A DNA stretch of 64,000 bases, taken from Labrenzia sp. CE80. Lineage in GTDB: Bacteria; Pseudomonadota; Alphaproteobacteria; Rhizobiales; Stappiaceae. The stretch spans positions 558,001 through 622,000 of the forward strand of contig NZ_WAJT01000002.1 in NCBI RefSeq assembly GCF_009650605.1. The letters are read 5' to 3'. The position numbers and the translations under genes are program-made. Shown here in pieces: positions 62,098 through 64,000 of the stretch; the stretch's first letter is position 1; each line of letters starts with the position of its first letter. The notes under the pieces are model-generated. The model did no database searches. It worked only from the letters and a program-made list of their open reading frames with translations, and was not told the DNA's origin.

Positions 62098-63561
62098 TCA
62101 GAAGGCAGCTTCGACGTCGCCCATCTCCACGTAAACGCTCTTGATCTGGCTGTAATACTCGATCGCCGCGTGACCGTTTTCTCGGCCGATGCCCGACTTC
62201 TTGTAGCCACCGAATGGCATTTCGATGGGGGTCAGATTGTAGGTGTTGATCCAGCATGTACCCGCTTCAAGCTGGTCGATGACTCGATGGGCGCGCTGAA
62301 TGTCCTTGGTGAAGACGCCGGCGGCAAGGCCGAACACCGTGTCATTGGCGCGTGCAACGACATCATCCTCGTCGTCAAAGTCCAGAACGCACATGACCGG
62401 TCCGAAGATCTCCTCGCAGGCGATGCGCATGCCATCCTTGACGTCTGCAAAGACTGTGGGCTGAACGAAGAAACCATCCTGGAGAGCAGCCACGTCGGCA
62501 CTGCCGCCACCGCAGACAAGCCGCGCGCCTTCTTGCTTCCCGATCTCCATGTAACCCAGCACCTTGTCGAGCTGCGGTTTTGAGACGAGCGGGCCGATGC
62601 TTGTTGCTTCATCCATCGGATCGCCGAGCACCGCATTGGCGGTGCGCTCCGCAAGCCGGTCGAGGAACCGCTCCTTGATGGCCGTGTGCACGAAGACGCG
62701 TGTTCCGTTCGAGCAGATCTGGCCGGTGGAATAGAAGTTGGCGTTGATCGCGGCCGAGACGGCATTGTCGACGTCGGCGTCGTCAAAGACAATCAGGGGA
62801 GACTTTCCGCCCAGTTCCAGCGTCGCCTTTTTCAGGTGCTCGCCCGCAAGCGAGGCAACTTTCGCACCCGTCGGCACGGAACCTGTCAGCGAGACCTTGG
62901 CGACCTGCGGATGGGCAATGAGTTTGGCGCCAACTTCGCCAAAACCTTGGACGACATTGAAGACGCCGTCCGGCAGACCGGCTTCCGTCAGGATCTCGGC
63001 GAACTGCAGGGCGCTGAGCGGGGTCACTTCGGATGGTTTGAACACCATGGCGTTACCACAGACGAGGGCGGGGGCGGCCTTCCAGCAAGCGATCTGAATC
63101 GGGTAGTTCCAGGCACCGATACCGACACAGACACCCAAAGGTTCGCGCTTAGTAAAGGCGAAAGAACCGCCGAGATCGATGTGCTCGCCGGTCAGCGTTG
63201 CAGCCAGTCCGCCATAATACTCAAGGCAGTCGGCGCCCGAGGCCGCATCGGCCACAAGCGTTTCCTGCAAGGGCTTGCCCGTGTCGAGCGTTTCCAGTTC
63301 GGACAGCGCGCGATTGCGTTCGCGCAGGATGTCGGCCGCCTTGCGCAGAACGCGGCCACGCTCGGCCGGCGGCGTTGCCGCCCAGATCTTCTGACCTTCA
63401 ACGGCTGCCTCCACCGCAGCCTCGACGGTCTTCTCATCGGCGCTGTTCAACGAGGCAATTGCCTCGCCGGTCGCCGGGTAGATGGACGGGAACGGATGGC
63501 CCTCCGGGCTCTCCACATAGCCGCCGCCGATATAGTGTGAGGCTTTGGGTTGCGCGCGCAT
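62098..63561 (-). CDS. betB: Betaine aldehyde dehydrogenase
   Basis: 487 residues from ATG 63561, the length of typical BetB; the frame extends to 63642 without family support. Aldehyde dehydrogenase motifs: GVCVGIGAWNYPIQIACWKA, catalytic Glu in LELGGKSPLIVFDDA and catalytic Cys in YSTGQICSNGTRVFV, then EEIFGPVMCVLDF. GTCWINTYNLTPIEMPFGGY is typical of the betaine aldehyde group. It oxidises betaine aldehyde to glycine betaine with NAD. betA lies 60 bases upstream on the same strand. Confidence 0.95.
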   Translation of the reverse strand: MRAQPKASHYIGGGYVESPEGHPFPSIYPATGEAIASLNSADEKTVEAAVEAAVEGQKIWAATPPAERGRVLRKAADILRERNRALSELETLDTGKPLQETLVADAASGADCLEYYGGLAATLTGEHIDLGGSFAFTKREPLGVCVGIGAWNYPIQIACWKAAPALVCGNAMVFKPSEVTPLSALQFAEILTEAGLPDGVFNVVQGFGEVGAKLIAHPQVAKVSLTGSVPTGAKVASLAGEHLKKATLELGGKSPLIVFDDADVDNAVSAAINANFYSTGQICSNGTRVFVHTAIKERFLDRLAERTANAVLGDPMDEATSIGPLVSKPQLDKVLGYMEIGKQEGARLVCGGGSADVAALQDGFFVQPTVFADVKDGMRIACEEIFGPVMCVLDFDDEDDVVARANDTVFGLAAGVFTKDIQRAHRVIDQLEAGTCWINTYNLTPIEMPFGGYKKSGIGRENGHAAIEYYSQIKSVYVEMGDVEAAF

Positions 63562-63620
63562 CGTGTGTCTTTCGCTCTGACGTCGTCTGTAGGAAGCCGG
63601 AACCTGTGCTCCGGCCATCA

Positions 63621-64000
63621 TTATCTCTGGCTGGTTTCCCAATCGGGATGGATCCAGGGCTGCTGGTTCGACGCAGGAAGAGGATCCTTGCCCAGGAGGT
63701 GGTCTGCTGCCTTCTCACCGACCAGGATCGACGGTGCGTTGAGATTCCCGTTTGTGATTTGCGGGAAAATCGAACTGTCCGCAACCCTCAGACCTTCCAC
63801 GCCGATGACCCCGCAGTGTGGATCGACCACAGCCATGGTGTCGTTGGCGGCACCCATGCGGCAAGTGCCGCTCGGGTGATATGCACTTTCCGCGTGCTCA
63901 CGAATGAAGTCGTTCAGGTCGTCATCACTCTGGACCGCGTCGCCTGGCTGGATTTCCTTGCCGCGATAGGGCGCGAAGGCCTCCTGGCCAAAGATTTCCC
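63621..64000 (-). CDS. betA: Choline dehydrogenase, 3' end (gene runs off the window)
   Basis: Open on the minus strand from base 64000 to the stop at 63621; the N-terminal part lies beyond the window. The visible C-terminus shows the GMC oxidoreductase ending: FAPYRGKEIQPGDAVQSDDD, then the catalytic His region HAESAYHPSGTCRMGAAND and the FAD-binding-end motif LRVADSSIFPQITNGNLNAP. Choline dehydrogenase oxidises choline to betaine aldehyde at the inner membrane; BetB completes the route. Confidence 0.92.
   Translation of the reverse strand, partial: EIFGQEAFAPYRGKEIQPGDAVQSDDDLNDFIREHAESAYHPSGTCRMGAANDTMAVVDPHCGVIGVEGLRVADSSIFPQITNGNLNAPSILVGEKAADHLLGKDPLPASNQQPWIHPDWETSQR

Noticed and set aside
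1..64000. CRISPR arrays, rRNA, tRNA, intact insertion sequences, prophage genes
   Set aside because: No regularly spaced repeats, no cloverleaf or rRNA-like stretch and no transposase or integrase product were seen by eye. A tRNA scan and an IS search would be needed to exclude degenerate copies.

Overview
The window looks like a chromosomal segment of an aerobic, heterotrophic alphaproteobacterium of the Hyphomicrobiales/Rhodobacterales type. A marine Roseibium/Labrenzia-like relative would fit. This is inferred from a RirA-type Rrf2 iron regulator, HemP, a four-subunit sarcosine oxidase, a carnitine/gamma-butyrobetaine operon, betBA and many ABC transporters. I saw no rRNA, tRNA, CRISPR array, phage or intact insertion sequence.

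Layout. 1-2.9 kb: the end of a peptide/nickel-type ABC operon (binding protein cut by the window edge, two permeases), with no ATPase gene after it. 3.3-9.2 kb (minus strand): a xenosiderophore uptake operon with an ECF sigma factor, a FecR-type regulator, a TonB receptor with an STN domain, a RhtX/FptX-like MFS permease and a small protein of unknown role. 9.5-17.4 kb: a LysR regulator divergent from an ABC operon that also encodes a HAD phosphatase and a metallophosphoesterase, suggesting import and dephosphorylation of an organophosphate. 17.4-18.1 kb: decayed permease and LysR remnants.

18.2-27.5 kb: an unusual block. A divergent two-component pair (7TM-DISM sensor kinase, LuxR-type response regulator) sits among genes for small secreted or periplasmic proteins and a VWA-domain protein. 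Five of these genes have the same palindrome, GGGG(T/G)-N4-(A/T/C)CCC(C/T)AT, upstream. A -10-like hexamer lies 21-22 nt after each palindrome. I read this as a compact local regulon that may not have been described.

27.8-42.2 kb: methylated-amine catabolism. soxBDAG (minus) is divergent from a GATase1/AraC regulator. A second six-gene operon (acyl-CoA dehydrogenase, NDP-forming acyl-CoA ligase, CaiD-like hydratase, BKACE enzyme, SDR, carnitine dehydrogenase-thioesterase fusion) is divergent from a second GATase1/AraC regulator. Together they can take gamma-butyrobetaine or carnitine to glycine betaine, and sarcosine to glycine. 42.4-49 kb: housekeeping and amino-acid genes (Gph-like phosphatase, redoxin, class III aminotransferase, AnmK, GntR, MAPEG, L-serine dehydratase). 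49-56.6 kb: a GntR regulator divergent from kynU-kynB, followed by a complete branched-chain-type ABC transporter, probably for an aromatic or tryptophan-related compound. 56.7-57.9 kb: hemP with two Iron-Rhodo-boxes, a tiny membrane ORF after it, and rirA. 58-60.8 kb: GH43 glycosidase and a LacI regulator. 60.9-64 kb: a HI0933-type flavoprotein, then betB and the 3' end of betA (choline to glycine betaine). Betaine made from choline or carnitine can serve as osmoprotectant or be demethylated to sarcosine, but the betaine and dimethylglycine demethylation enzymes are not in this window.
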